Origin: Burkholderia lata
GTDB taxonomy: Bacteria > Pseudomonadota > Gammaproteobacteria > Burkholderiales > Burkholderiaceae
Length of the DNA: 64,000 nucleotides
NCBI RefSeq assembly: GCF_902499335.1
Contig: NZ_CABVQK010000024.1
Span: forward strand, 1 to 64,000
Direction of reading: 5' to 3'
The translations under genes were made by a program, and so were the position numbers. Positions within the stretch are counted from its first letter, which is position 1, and each line of letters starts with the position of its first letter. This document shows, one piece after another, positions 15,725-24,736 of this stretch. The notes under the pieces were generated by a model, which ran no database searches, was not told where the DNA came from, and saw only the letters and a program-made list of their open reading frames with translations.

Positions 15725-18418
15725 TTACGCGAGCGCCTTTTCGACGATCTCGCGCACGTCGCGCGATTTCGCACCGGCGGCGACCTGCTCGAGCGCTTCG
15801 CGCATCCGGTCGCGCAGCGCGGGTGTGAAGCGGCGCCACAGTTCGAGCGAGCGGGCGAGGCGCGCCGCGACCTGCGGGTTGATCGCGTCGAGCGCGAGCA
15901 CCTGTTCGGCCCAGAACGCGTAACCCGAGCCGTCCGCCGCGTGGAACTGCGCGGGGTTGGCCGCGCAGAAGCTGAAGATCAGCGAGCGTGCGCGGTTCGG
16001 ATTCTTCAGGTTGAACGCGGGGTGCGCGAGCAGCTTGCGAACCTTCGCGAGCGTCGGCTGCGCGGGCGTACCGCGTTGCGCCGCCTGCATCGCGAACCAC
16101 TTGTCGATCACGAGCGCTTCCTTCTCGAAGCGCTGGTAGAAGTCGGCGAGCGCGCGCTCGGCCGGTTCGCTCGCGCCGGCGGCCGCGGCGGACAGCAGCG
16201 CGCCGAGCGCAGCCGCGCGATCGGTCATGTTGTTCGCCGCATCGTATTGCGCGGTCGCGAGGCGCACGGCATCGGCCGGATCCTCGAGTTCGGCGAGATA
16301 CGCGAGCGCGAGGTTCTTCAGCGCGCGGCGGCCGGAGGCCTCCGGCGTCGGTTCGTAGGCGCCGGGCGTCTGGTGCTGTTCGTATGCGGCGAGCCAGTCG
16401 GCGCGCAGTTCGGTGGCGAGCCGGCGGCGCACGAACTGGCGCGCGCGATGCACGGCAGCCGGATCGGCTTCGGCCATCTGATCGGCCAGGTAGGTTTCCG
16501 ACGGCAGCGTCAGCGCGAGTTCGCGGAACGCCGGCGACAGCGTTGCGTCGGTCAGCACGCGGCGGAATGCGGCGACGAAGTTCTCGCCGAGCGTGAGCGG
16601 CTCGTTCGCGGCGGCCCGCGCGGCGAGCGTCAGCAGCGCGCGCGTCGCGAGGCGCTGGCCGGCCTCCCAGCGGTTGAACGGATCGCTGTCGTGCGCGAGC
16701 AGGAACGCGAGGTCGTCGTCGCTGTAGTCGTACTCGACGATCACCGGGGAAGAGAAGTTGCGCAGCAGCGACGGCAGCGGTTGTTCCGGCACGTCGACGA
16801 ACGTGAAGGTCTGCTCGGTGTCGGTGAAGTCGAGCACGCGCGTCGTGCCCGCCGCGGCGGCTTCGCCGTCGAGACGCAGCGGCAGGTCGCGGCCGTCGCG
16901 GCCGATCAGGCCGATCGCGAACGGAATCAGCAGCGGCCCCTGCTGCGTTTCGCGCGCGGCCGGCGACGCGTCGCCGTAGCCCTGCGCGAGCGTGACCGTA
17001 TAGCGGCGCGCGGCTGCGTCGTACGCGGTGCGCACCGACACGCGCGGCGTGCCGGCCTGGCTGTACCAGCGCTCGAACTGTGCGAGGTCACGTCCGTTCG
17101 CGTCGGCCATCGCGTGACGGAAGTCGTCGCAGGTCACGGCGTGCCCGTCGTGGCGCTTGAAGTACAGGTCCATCCCCTTGCGGAAGCCGTCGCGGCCGAA
17201 CAGCGTCTGGTACATCCGCACGACTTCCGAGCCTTTCTCGTAGACGGTCATCGTGTAGAAGTTGTTGATCTCGACGTAGCTCTCCGGGCGCACCGGGTGC
17301 GCCATCGGGCCCGCGTCCTCGGCGAACTGCAGCTGGCGCAGCACGCGTACGTCCTCGATGCGCTTGACCGCGCGGGCCGCGGATTCGATGTCGTCGCCCG
17401 CGGCCATGTCGGCCGAGAATTCCTGGTCGCGGAATACCGTCAGGCCTTCCTTCAGGCTCAGCTGGAACCAGTCGCGGCAGGTCACGCGGTTGCCGGTCCA
17501 GTTGTGGAAGTACTCGTGGCCGACCACCGATTCGATGTTCGCGAAGTCGGTGTCGGTCGCGGTCTCGGGGTTCGCGAGCACGTACTTCGTGTTGAAGATG
17601 TTGAGCCCCTTGTTCTCCATCGCGCCCATGTTGAAGTCGCCGACCGCGACGATCATGAAGCGGTCGAGATCGAGCTCGAGGCCGAAGCGCTTCTCGTCCC
17701 AGCGGATCGAGTGGATCAGCGAATCCATCGCATGGCGCGTCTTGTCGAGGTCGGCGGGCTCGACCCACACCTGCAGCAGCTTTTCCTTGCCCGAGCCGGA
17801 CGTGATCTTTTCCTCGATCGCGACGAGCTTGCCCGCGACGAGTGCGAACAGGTAGCTCGGCTTGCGGAACGGGTCTTCCCACTTCGCGAAGTGGCGGCCG
17901 TCGGGCAGGTCGCCGGAATCGACGAGGTTGCCGTTCGACAGCAGCACCGGGTACGCGGCCTTGTCGGCGCGCAGCGTCACCGTGTACGACGCCATCACGT
18001 CCGGGCGATCGAGGAAGTAGGTGATGCGGCGGAAACCTTCGGCTTCGCACTGCGTGAAGAAGTTGCCGCTCGACACATAGAGGCCCGACAGCGTCGTATT
18101 CTGGTCGGGTGCGCACGCGCTTTCGAGCGTCAGCTCGAATGCATCGGGAACATTCTCGACGGTCAGCCCGTGCTCGTGCGCACGCACGGCGCCATGCGGC
18201 GCGCCATCCAGGTGTGCGCCGAGGAATTCGAGCGCTTCGCCCATCAGCTCCAGGTGCGGCGCGGGCGCGGCGTCCGGATTGCGGCGCACGCGCATCGTAT
18301 TCCTGACGATCGTACGGGCCGGCGCGAGATCGAATTCGAGCGCGACGGAATCGATGAGGAAGGCCGGCGGCGTGTAGTCGGCGCGGCGGATCACGGTGGA
18401 AGAGGCGTTGTCGGACAT
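15725..18418 (-). CDS. pepN: Aminopeptidase N (M1 zinc metallopeptidase)
   Basis: Cytoplasmic broad-specificity aminopeptidase in peptide turnover, 897 aa (E. coli PepN about 870). It shows the exopeptidase motif GAMENKGLN, the zinc site HEYFHNWTGNRVTCRDWF (HExxH with the distal Glu in LKEGLTVFRDQEF), and the proteobacterial C-terminal helical DUF3458 domains. The start MSDNASSTVIRRADY at 18418 is chosen because upstream in-frame sequence overlaps the leader of the divergent lipoprotein gene. Monocistronic, with its own terminator. Confidence 0.97.
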   Translation of the reverse strand: MSDNASSTVIRRADYTPPAFLIDSVALEFDLAPARTIVRNTMRVRRNPDAAPAPHLELMGEALEFLGAHLDGAPHGAVRAHEHGLTVENVPDAFELTLESACAPDQNTTLSGLYVSSGNFFTQCEAEGFRRITYFLDRPDVMASYTVTLRADKAAYPVLLSNGNLVDSGDLPDGRHFAKWEDPFRKPSYLFALVAGKLVAIEEKITSGSGKEKLLQVWVEPADLDKTRHAMDSLIHSIRWDEKRFGLELDLDRFMIVAVGDFNMGAMENKGLNIFNTKYVLANPETATDTDFANIESVVGHEYFHNWTGNRVTCRDWFQLSLKEGLTVFRDQEFSADMAAGDDIESAARAVKRIEDVRVLRQLQFAEDAGPMAHPVRPESYVEINNFYTMTVYEKGSEVVRMYQTLFGRDGFRKGMDLYFKRHDGHAVTCDDFRHAMADANGRDLAQFERWYSQAGTPRVSVRTAYDAAARRYTVTLAQGYGDASPAARETQQGPLLIPFAIGLIGRDGRDLPLRLDGEAAAAGTTRVLDFTDTEQTFTFVDVPEQPLPSLLRNFSSPVIVEYDYSDDDLAFLLAHDSDPFNRWEAGQRLATRALLTLAARAAANEPLTLGENFVAAFRRVLTDATLSPAFRELALTLPSETYLADQMAEADPAAVHRARQFVRRRLATELRADWLAAYEQHQTPGAYEPTPEASGRRALKNLALAYLAELEDPADAVRLATAQYDAANNMTDRAAALGALLSAAAAGASEPAERALADFYQRFEKEALVIDKWFAMQAAQRGTPAQPTLAKVRKLLAHPAFNLKNPNRARSLIFSFCAANPAQFHAADGSGYAFWAEQVLALDAINPQVAARLARSLELWRRFTPALRDRMREALEQVAAGAKSRDVREIVEKALA

Positions 18419-18605
18419 GGTCGTCGAGATCGGTGGAGTGGGGGACGGGCCCGTGGCACGAGCCGGGCGAACCGGGCCATTGTACAAAGGCTGGCGGCCG
18501 CGTGCCGGGCGAACTTTTTACCGGTTCCGGGAGTCCGCGTATTATCGGCATCCCGTTACGGTTCGCGCGGTGCGACGAACGGGTGACGGATCGAAGAGGA
18601 TCAAC

Positions 18606-19304
18606 ATGAAACGCGAATGGATTCAACGCGGTGCGGGCTGGGCGGCGGTGCTGTGCGTGGCGCTGCTGACCGGCTGTACCAGCTACGTGACGACCCAGGT
18701 CACGGCCTTCTCCGACTGGAGCGGCAGCGACGCGACACGCACCTATGCGTTCACGCGCACCGATGCGCAGAAGAACAGCATCGAGCAGTCGACCTACGAG
18801 CCGATCGTCGCGAACGAGCTGTCCACGTATGCGTTCCGGCAGGTGCCGCAGGCGCAGGCGCGGTATCTCGTCGGGCTGACCTATGCGGTCGGCAGCGATC
18901 TCGTGACGGTGCCGCAGCCGGTCTATTACGATCCGTGGTTCACGCCCGGGCCGTACTGGCGGCGCGGGCCGTGGGGCCCGTGGGGCCCCTGGGGGCCGAT
19001 GCCGGCCGGCTATGTCGCGCAGACGTACCAGGTGTTCGACTACACGCTCGGCATCCGCATCACCGAGCGCGCGACGGGCAAGGAGGTGTACAACGTGTCC
19101 GCGCGCACGACCGGTGACAACGGCACGCTGCTGTACGCGATGCCGTTCCTCGCGCGCAGCGCGCTCGCCGATTTCCCGCTGTCGAACGGCGCGGTCCGCT
19201 CGGTCCGGCTGCCGGTCGACAAGCGCGGTGGCCCGGCGGCGCCGGCCGCCAACGAGCGCGTGGTGCCGGCGGCGCCCGCTTCGGGCGCCGCCGCTGCGAA
19301 GTAA
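18606..19304 (+). CDS. DUF4136 family lipoprotein
   Basis: A 232-aa predicted lipoprotein. The signal sequence ends in the lipobox LLTGC with C24 as acylation site, and a DUF4136 domain follows at about residues 25-205. A tryptophan/proline/glycine-rich insert (RRGPWGPWGPWGPM) lies mid-protein, with a low-complexity Ala/Pro tail. Function in the family is unknown. It stands alone, divergent from pepN and convergent with the manganese exporter gene. Confidence 0.82.
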   Translation: MKREWIQRGAGWAAVLCVALLTGCTSYVTTQVTAFSDWSGSDATRTYAFTRTDAQKNSIEQSTYEPIVANELSTYAFRQVPQAQARYLVGLTYAVGSDLVTVPQPVYYDPWFTPGPYWRRGPWGPWGPWGPMPAGYVAQTYQVFDYTLGIRITERATGKEVYNVSARTTGDNGTLLYAMPFLARSALADFPLSNGAVRSVRLPVDKRGGPAAPAANERVVPAAPASGAAAAK

Positions 19305-19356
19305 CGCGGTATCGCTCTCGGCGCGGCCGCTCGGCCGCGCCGGCCATTCCCTTCCG

Positions 19357-19929
19357 TCAGACCCCGATACCCAGCAGCGCCAGCGCGCCGAGCACGACGA
19401 ACAGCACGGCCGCGATCGCGTGCACGAGCTTCGTCGGCAGGCGGTGCGCAAAGCGGTCGCCCAGCAGGATCGCGGGCACGTTCGCGAGCATCATCCCGAA
19501 CGTCGTGCCGGCCACCACGCCGATGTAGTCCTGGAAGCGCGCGGCCAGCGCGACGGTCGCGATCTGCGTCTTGTCGCCCATTTCAGCGAGGAAGAACGCG
19601 ACGAGGGTCGCACCGAACACGCCGAGCCGCGAACGGTTGGCATTGGCTTCGTCGGCATCGAGCTTGTCCGGCACGAGAATCCACAACCCCATCGCGATGA
19701 ACGAGAACGCGAGCGCCCAGCGCATGATCGACGGCGTGACGAGCACGCCAAGCCATTCGCCGAGCGCGCCGGCGAAACCGTGGTTCACGAGCGTCGCGAC
19801 GAGCACGCCAAGAATGATTGGCACCGGCTTGCGATAGCGCGCGGCCAGTACGAGGGAAAGCAGTTGGGTCTTGTCGCCGATTTCAGCGAGGGCGACGGCG
19901 CCGGTGGAGATCAGGAAGGCTTGGGACAC
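19357..19929 (-). CDS. UPF0016/GDT1 family cation exporter, probably Mn2+
   Basis: A 190-aa six-helix inner-membrane protein with two inverted repeats, each bearing the family signature E-x-G-D-K-T: AEIGDKTQLLSL and AEMGDKTQIATVAL. These acidic motifs carry cation in GDT1/TMEM165 and in bacterial MneA-type Mn2+ exporters. The GTG at 19929 is chosen because the conserved family N-terminus (SQAFLISTGAVALAEIGDK) begins there, with GGAAC upstream; the longer in-frame ORF reads into the leader. A yybP-ykoY manganese riboswitch lies about 75 bp upstream, strongly supporting Mn2+ as substrate. Confidence 0.92.
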   Translation of the reverse strand: MSQAFLISTGAVALAEIGDKTQLLSLVLAARYRKPVPIILGVLVATLVNHGFAGALGEWLGVLVTPSIMRWALAFSFIAMGLWILVPDKLDADEANANRSRLGVFGATLVAFFLAEMGDKTQIATVALAARFQDYIGVVAGTTFGMMLANVPAILLGDRFAHRLPTKLVHAIAAVLFVVLGALALLGIGV

Positions 19930-20002
19930 GTATGGGGTTCCACGGGCCGATGTTGTGCGTGCGAGCGACGATCCACGGCGCGCCGGGCCCTGATGCGGCG
20001 CA

Positions 20003-20140
20003 CTGTGAACCATCGGTCTCGCCAGGCCTAGGTGGCTGCGTCCGCCATGGCCGTACGGCCAAGTCTGTTGACGGACGCCTCCGTCACGATGCGCGCCGGG
20101 GGCGCGGGACATCGAGCGGAGCGGCTACTCCCCAATGAGC
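20003..20140 (-). promoter_or_regulatory. yybP-ykoY (Mn2+-sensing) riboswitch
   Basis: The minus-strand leader contains the conserved landmarks in order: GGGGAGTAGCC near its 5' end (20123-20133), CCGTCAAC in the middle, and GGCCTGGCGAGACCGATGG near its 3' end (20013-20031). In this class two loops dock and bind Mn2+. No T tract follows before the GTG start, so control is probably at translation initiation rather than termination (inference). Confidence 0.9.
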
Positions 20141-20145
20141 GGCGA

Positions 20146-20151
20146 ATTCTA
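20146..20151 (-). promoter_or_regulatory. -10 box ahead of the manganese riboswitch
   Basis: TAGAAT on the minus strand sits about 6 bases before the expected riboswitch 5' end. A -35 is only weakly matched (TTTCCC). Confidence 0.45.
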
Positions 20152-20273
20152 GCACGGCGCGTCGCGCGCGGGAAAGCGGTCGGGCGGCGCGGTGCGTGGC
20201 GTCGGGGCGGGATCGGCGTACAGCCATTGCCGGTGGTATGGCTGGCCCAGCGGGCGCGACGGCGGATGCCGGC

Positions 20274-20300
20274 GCCTGCCGGGACGAGCCCCCGGCAGGC
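20274..20300 (-). terminator. GC-rich hairpin after guaD
   Basis: GCCTGCCGGG/CCCGGCAGGC forms a 10-bp stem directly behind the guaD stop. It has no T tract, so it may stabilise the mRNA end or act weakly as a terminator. Confidence 0.4.
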
Positions 20301-20302
20301 CG

Positions 20303-21619
20303 TTACGCGGCGGCGCGGCGTGCCGCGCCGCGCTCGTGGACGAGCTTGCCGGCCGCGTAGGTGCGGTACACCGCGCGGTCGTCGCCGAGCAGCGCGAACG
20401 CGAACAGCAATTCCTCGAGCGAATCCGCGCGCTTCGTACGGCGCGCGAGCAGCGGCGTGGCCTGCGGATCGAGCACGACGAAGTCGGCCTCGGTACGCGG
20501 CGCGAGCGTGCCGACCGTATCGGTGAGGTCGAGTGCCTGCGCGGCGCCGGCCGTCGCGAGCCAGAACATCCGCGTCGCGGTCAGGTGATGGCCCGACAGC
20601 CGCGCGACCTTGTGCGCTTCGTTCATCGTCTGCAGCATCGAGAACGACGTGCCGCCGCCGACGTCGGTCGCGAGCGTGACGGGCACGTCGTATTCACCGG
20701 CCTTGTCGAAATCGAACAGCCCGCTGCCGAGGAAGAAGTTCGACGTCGGGCAGTGCGCGACGACGGTGCGTGTCTCGGCCATCCGGCGGCGGTCCTCGTC
20801 GTCGAGGTGGATGCAGTGGCCGTACACCGCGCGCGGACGCAGCAGCCCGTAGCGATCGTAGATGTCGAGATAGCTGCGATGGCCGGGGAACAGCTCGGCC
20901 ACCCATTTCACCTCGTCGACGTTCTCCGCGACGTGGCTCTGCACGAACACGTCCGGATTGCGGCGGGCGAGTTCGCTGCACGCTTCCAGTTGCGCCTCGG
21001 TCGACGTGGGTGCAAAGCGCGGCGTGAGCGCGTACATCTGGCGGCCCTTGCCGTGCCAGCGGCCGATCAGCTCGGCACTGTCGTCGTAACCCGATTGCGC
21101 GGTATCGCGCAGGAATTCGGGGCAGTTGCGGTCCATTAGTACCTTGCCCGCGATCATCCGCAGGTCGCGCGCGTCGCTCGCCGCGAACAGCGCATCGGCC
21201 GACTGCTTGTGTACCGTGCAGTAGACGAGCGCGCTCGTCGTGCCGCAGGCGAGCAGTTCGTCGACGAAGAAGTCGGCGACTTCGCGAGCGTGCTCGGGAT
21301 CGCCGAACTGGCGCTCGGTCGGGAACGTGTACTTGTCCAGCCACGGCAGCAGGCCCGGCGCCGGCGACGCGATCATGTCGGTCTGCGGATAGTGGATGTG
21401 CGTGTCGATGAAGCCGGGCACGATCAGCTTGTCGCGCAAGTCGTGGACGATCGCGTCGCGCGCGAGCGTCGTGGCGAGCTGCGCGTACGGGCCGGCCGCG
21501 ACGACCTTGCCGTCGTCGACGATCAGGAGGCCGTCGGTCTCGTAGTTCGCGGCCTGGCTCGATTGGGCCGGGTCGCCGTTGAAGGTCAGCAGCTGGGAAC
21601 GAAAAGCGGTTTGCGTCAT
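20303..21619 (-). CDS. guaD: Guanine deaminase
   Basis: Deaminates guanine to xanthine in purine catabolism; cytosolic zinc amidohydrolase of 438 aa. It has the metal motif GFIDTHIHYPQTD, the second histidine region QSHVAENVDEVKWV, and YGHCIHLDDEDRRRMAETRTVVAHCPTSN, which is diagnostic for GuaD. The start MTQTAFRSQLLTF at 21619 matches the family. It lies downstream of a deaminase and xdhC on the same strand, consistent with a purine-salvage/catabolism group feeding xanthine dehydrogenase. Confidence 0.95.
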   Translation of the reverse strand: MTQTAFRSQLLTFNGDPAQSSQAANYETDGLLIVDDGKVVAAGPYAQLATTLARDAIVHDLRDKLIVPGFIDTHIHYPQTDMIASPAPGLLPWLDKYTFPTERQFGDPEHAREVADFFVDELLACGTTSALVYCTVHKQSADALFAASDARDLRMIAGKVLMDRNCPEFLRDTAQSGYDDSAELIGRWHGKGRQMYALTPRFAPTSTEAQLEACSELARRNPDVFVQSHVAENVDEVKWVAELFPGHRSYLDIYDRYGLLRPRAVYGHCIHLDDEDRRRMAETRTVVAHCPTSNFFLGSGLFDFDKAGEYDVPVTLATDVGGGTSFSMLQTMNEAHKVARLSGHHLTATRMFWLATAGAAQALDLTDTVGTLAPRTEADFVVLDPQATPLLARRTKRADSLEELLFAFALLGDDRAVYRTYAAGKLVHERGAARRAAA

Positions 21620-21969
21620 GACGAATGGTCCTGCATCAAGGTAAGGCGAACAGAAGAAAACGAGCGACGCCGCGTGAGGGCGGGGCGGCGCTTCGCGAGC
21701 GGTTGCAGCACGCTGCGTGCGGTACGACCGGATGCGATTGCGCGGGCGAACGTGGCGGCCGAAGCCGCCAGCGAGTGGTTGCCGGCGGGCCTCGCAGCCG
21801 TTGCGCTCGCGACCGGTGCGGCAGCGAACCGAATGGCAAACCGCGACGGCAGACGCGCGCGAGCGACGACGAACGGCGCCGCCGCCGCGCGCTCACGTAC
21901 GCGATCGTCCCGGCGCAAGGCCGGGCCGGTGGTCGCGAAGCGGATGCCGTTGCCGTTGCCGTGTTTCAT
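21616..21969 (-). CDS. Doubtful Ala/Arg-rich ORF between the deaminase and guaD
   Basis: A 117-aa ORF (MKHGNGNGIRFATTGPALRR...) fills most of the 377-bp gap between two purine genes, and its stop overlaps the guaD start (ATGA). It has no recognised domain, no ribosome-binding site, and an Arg/Ala-rich composition typical of chance ORFs in GC-rich DNA. It could be a leader ORF or nothing. It is listed to account for the gap; nothing else is seen there. Confidence 0.15.
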   Translation of the reverse strand: MKHGNGNGIRFATTGPALRRDDRVRERAAAAPFVVARARLPSRFAIRFAAAPVASATAARPAGNHSLAASAATFARAIASGRTARSVLQPLAKRRPALTRRRSFSSVRLTLMQDHSS

Positions 21970-21996
21970 CTGTCTGGCGTTCCTCGATGCCGGCCG

Positions 21997-23022
21997 TCAC
22001 GCGGCCTGCCAGTACGCGTCGAGGCGCGCGTACAGTGCGTCGCGCTGCGCCGGATCGATGAACGACGCCTCGAAGCCGTTGCGGATCACCGCATGGACTT
22101 CGGCATCCGTGAGTTGCAGCCCTTCGGCCGTCGCGAAGTAGTTTTCGTTGACGTAGCCGCCGAAATAGGCCGGATCGTCGGAGTTGATCGTCACCGCGAC
22201 GCCGCGATCGAGCAGCGCCTTCAGCGTGTGCTTCGCCATGTCGTCGAACACGCACAGCTTGAGATTCGACAGCGGGCAGACGGTGAGCGCCGTGCGCGTT
22301 TTCGCGAGACGTTCGACCAGTGCCGCGTCCTCGATGCTGCGCACGCCATGGTCGATCCGGTCGACCTTCAGCACGTCGAGCGCTTCATAGATGTACGCGG
22401 GCGGGCCTTCCTCGCCCGCATGCGCGACGAGCTTCAGCCCGAGCGCACGCGCCTTCTCGAACACGCGTGCGAACTTGGTCGGCGGATGGCCGAGCTCGGA
22501 CGAGTCGAGGCCCACGCCGATCAGGCGATGGCGATAGCGCTCGAACAGCGGCAGCGCGGATTCGAACGTCGCGAGCGCGTCCTCTTCGGACAGGTGGCGC
22601 AGGAAACACAGAATCAGCTTGCTCGACAGCCCGCGTTGTTCGGCATCGGCGAGTGCCCGCTCGATGCCCGCGACGACCGTCTCGATCGGCACGCCACGCT
22701 CGGTGTGCGTCTGCGGATCGAAGAACAGCTCGGTGTGGACGACGTTGTCGGCGAGCGCGCGTTCGCAGTACGCGGCCGTCATGTCGTAGAAATCCTGCTC
22801 GGTCAGCAGCACGCTCGCGCCTGCGTAATAGATGTCGAGGAACGACTGCAGGTCGGTGAATGCGTACGCGGCGCGCAGCGCGTCGATCGAGTCGTACGCG
22901 AGCTTCACGCCGTTGCGCTGCGCGAGCGCAAAAATCAGTTCGGGCTCGAGCGAGCCTTCGATATGGATGTGCAGCTCCGCTTTCGGCGCGCGGGCAATCT
23001 TGTCCTTGAATGTCGGGGTCAT
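21997..23022 (-). CDS. Adenosine/adenine deaminase family protein
   Basis: A 341-aa TIM-barrel zinc deaminase. Zinc and catalytic motifs: AELHIHIEGSLEPE, HAGEEGPPAYIYEAL, RIDHGVRSIED and NSDDPAYFGGYVNENY. The FFDPQTHTERGVP and SFLxYYAG-like (FLDIYYAG) stretches resemble the bacterial adenine deaminase branch (Pseudomonas PA0148 type) more than classic adenosine deaminase, so adenine to hypoxanthine is at least as likely as adenosine to inosine. Many annotations call it add. It lies 18 bp behind xdhC on the same strand, consistent with a purine-degradation operon. Confidence 0.9.
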   Translation of the reverse strand: MTPTFKDKIARAPKAELHIHIEGSLEPELIFALAQRNGVKLAYDSIDALRAAYAFTDLQSFLDIYYAGASVLLTEQDFYDMTAAYCERALADNVVHTELFFDPQTHTERGVPIETVVAGIERALADAEQRGLSSKLILCFLRHLSEEDALATFESALPLFERYRHRLIGVGLDSSELGHPPTKFARVFEKARALGLKLVAHAGEEGPPAYIYEALDVLKVDRIDHGVRSIEDAALVERLAKTRTALTVCPLSNLKLCVFDDMAKHTLKALLDRGVAVTINSDDPAYFGGYVNENYFATAEGLQLTDAEVHAVIRNGFEASFIDPAQRDALYARLDAYWQAA

Positions 23023-23040
23023 GGCGTCGTTCTTGGTCGG

Positions 23041-24051
23041 TCAGTAGGTAGGGGAAGCCTGCGCTGCCGCATTCGCGTTCGCTTCGACGGCCTGCAGCAA
23101 CTGCGCGGCCACCGAGATTGCGATCACTTCGGGCGCCTTGTCGATGATGCCTTCGACACCGATCGGGCAGCGCATCCGCGCGACCTGGGCCGGGTCGATG
23201 CCGATGGCTGCGAGGCGATGATCGAACTGCACGCGTTTCGCGTGCGAGCCGGTCATCCCGAAGTACGCATAGTCGCCGCGCCGCAGGATGCGCTCGGCCA
23301 GCACGAAATCGAGTGCGTGGTCGTGCGTCATCACGACGAAGTAGGACTGCGGCGGTGCGGCGTCGACCGCGTCGGCCGGGGCAGCGGCCGCTTCGATCGC
23401 GAGGTTGCCGATGCCGGCAAGTGCGTCGGCCGGCGGGAACACCGCATCGGGCCCGTCGATCCAGCGCACGTGGCACGGCAGCGTCGCCAGCACCTTCACG
23501 AGCGCGGTGCCGATGTGCCCGGCGCCGAACAGCACGACGGGGAACGCATACGGCGCGATCGTTTCGGTCATCAGCGACACACCGCCGGTTTCCCACAGCA
23601 GGCAGTCGGCACGCGCGGCTTCCGATTCGGGCTCGCTCAACAGCGGCGCGCCCGGCGAGGGGCCGAATGATACGCTACGCACGGTCGCGGCGCCGGCCGC
23701 GACACGCTTCGCGAGCGACATGATCCAGCCGAGATCGCCCACATCGAGCCGCTCGAACGCGAGCACCACGGCGCCGCCGCAGCACTGGCCGAGGCTCGGG
23801 CCGAGCGCGAGCCGTTCGAGCCGGCGCGCGTGCGGCACATGCGCGCCATCCTTCAGCAGATGCCGCGCGATCTCGATCGCCTTCCATTCCAGATGACCGC
23901 CGCCGATCGTATGGCGGGCCATGTCGCGCGTGACGAGCATCTTGGTGCCGGCTTCGCGCGGCGCGGAGCCGTCGGTGTGCGCGACCGTCACGAGCACGGC
24001 CGCTTCGCCGTGCGCGAGCAGTTGCTGCAGATCGCCGAGCCAGGCTTCCAT
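23041..24051 (-). CDS. xdhC: Xanthine dehydrogenase accessory protein XdhC
   Basis: XdhC binds the molybdenum cofactor, promotes its sulfuration and inserts it into xanthine dehydrogenase. The 336-aa protein has the N-terminal CoxI/XdhC domain (GSAPREAGTKMLV, TIGGGHLEWKAIEIAR, GPSLGQCCGGAVVLAFE) and a C-terminal Rossmann-like XdhC_C domain starting VVLFGAGHIGTALVKVLA. The start MEAWLGDLQQLL at 24051 is preferred to an in-frame Arg-rich extension. Unusually, xdhA and xdhB are not directly upstream in this window; 685 bp without a clear gene precede it. Confidence 0.93.
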   Translation of the reverse strand: MEAWLGDLQQLLAHGEAAVLVTVAHTDGSAPREAGTKMLVTRDMARHTIGGGHLEWKAIEIARHLLKDGAHVPHARRLERLALGPSLGQCCGGAVVLAFERLDVGDLGWIMSLAKRVAAGAATVRSVSFGPSPGAPLLSEPESEAARADCLLWETGGVSLMTETIAPYAFPVVLFGAGHIGTALVKVLATLPCHVRWIDGPDAVFPPADALAGIGNLAIEAAAAPADAVDAAPPQSYFVVMTHDHALDFVLAERILRRGDYAYFGMTGSHAKRVQFDHRLAAIGIDPAQVARMRCPIGVEGIIDKAPEVIAISVAAQLLQAVEANANAAAQASPTY

Positions 24052-24736
24052 CAGCACGCTCCGTTCGCGACGACGCGGCACGACACGCGGCGCGGGCTGG
24101 CGAGCGTGGCGGCAACGATGACGGACGGGAGCGGCGCGGGCCGGCCGCACGGCCGATGCGGTGCGGCGGCAGCACGCCGACGGCGCGCGCGGACGGCACC
24201 GCCGGATGTGCGGACGCCATGAGGATGACGGATGCGGATGGTTTGCGTTGTCATGATGAATCCAGTCGACATTGCGGATCGGGCGCGCGTTACGCAGGGG
24301 TGGTGAGACCGCCTGGCCTCGCGCACGTAGATCGCCATCCAGTCACGAAGATAGCACCGCAAGGCGACGGGAACATCGCGCGGCGGTGATCCGGGCTATC
24401 AGGAGGCGATCATGTCGATCATAGGCCCGCCGCGTGTGATCGGGGCACCGAGGCGTGCACGTCGGGCCGAATCGCAGGCGTGGCGGGGCTGGGCGCGGAA
24501 GTCGCGCGATGTGCCGTTCGCCCGGAGATCCGGGCGGCGGCGGGGTAGGTGTTTACGCGGGGCCGGCCAGGCGGGGTCGCTCAGGTGCGGCTGGCCGGGC
24601 GGGGCTGTCCAGGCACGGCCCGCAATGCACGGCCCGCCGGGTTGGTCCGGCGAGCGCCCCGGGGCCGGGCGGTCAACGGCCGGCGGTGTGCGGCCGAGGC
24701 GAGCGGGCCGCGCGCAGGCCGGTTGAAACCGGCCGG
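24052..24736. other. 685-bp gap between xdhC and dsbB with no convincing gene
   Basis: Very GC-rich on the plus strand (long G-rich runs, 24450-24720). A plus-strand ORF at 24412-24726 has an excellent Shine-Dalgarno (AGGAGG) but its protein is Arg/Gly/Pro-rich and uses rare codons. A minus-strand ORF ends in a TGATG overlap with the xdhC start but is likewise low-complexity. An inverted repeat GGCCGGTT/AACCGGCC at 24717-24734 sits behind dsbB and may end that transcript. Confidence 0.5.

Noticed and set aside
15680..18586. 968-aa plus-strand ORF antisense to pepN
   Set aside because: A product of high third-position GC on the opposite strand; pepN on the other strand has complete catalytic motifs.
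24412..24726. Plus-strand ORF with a perfect AGGAGG ribosome site
   Set aside because: Protein is Arg/Gly/Pro-rich with rare codons (ATA, AGG) and no recognisable fold; kept only as a comment on the gap.
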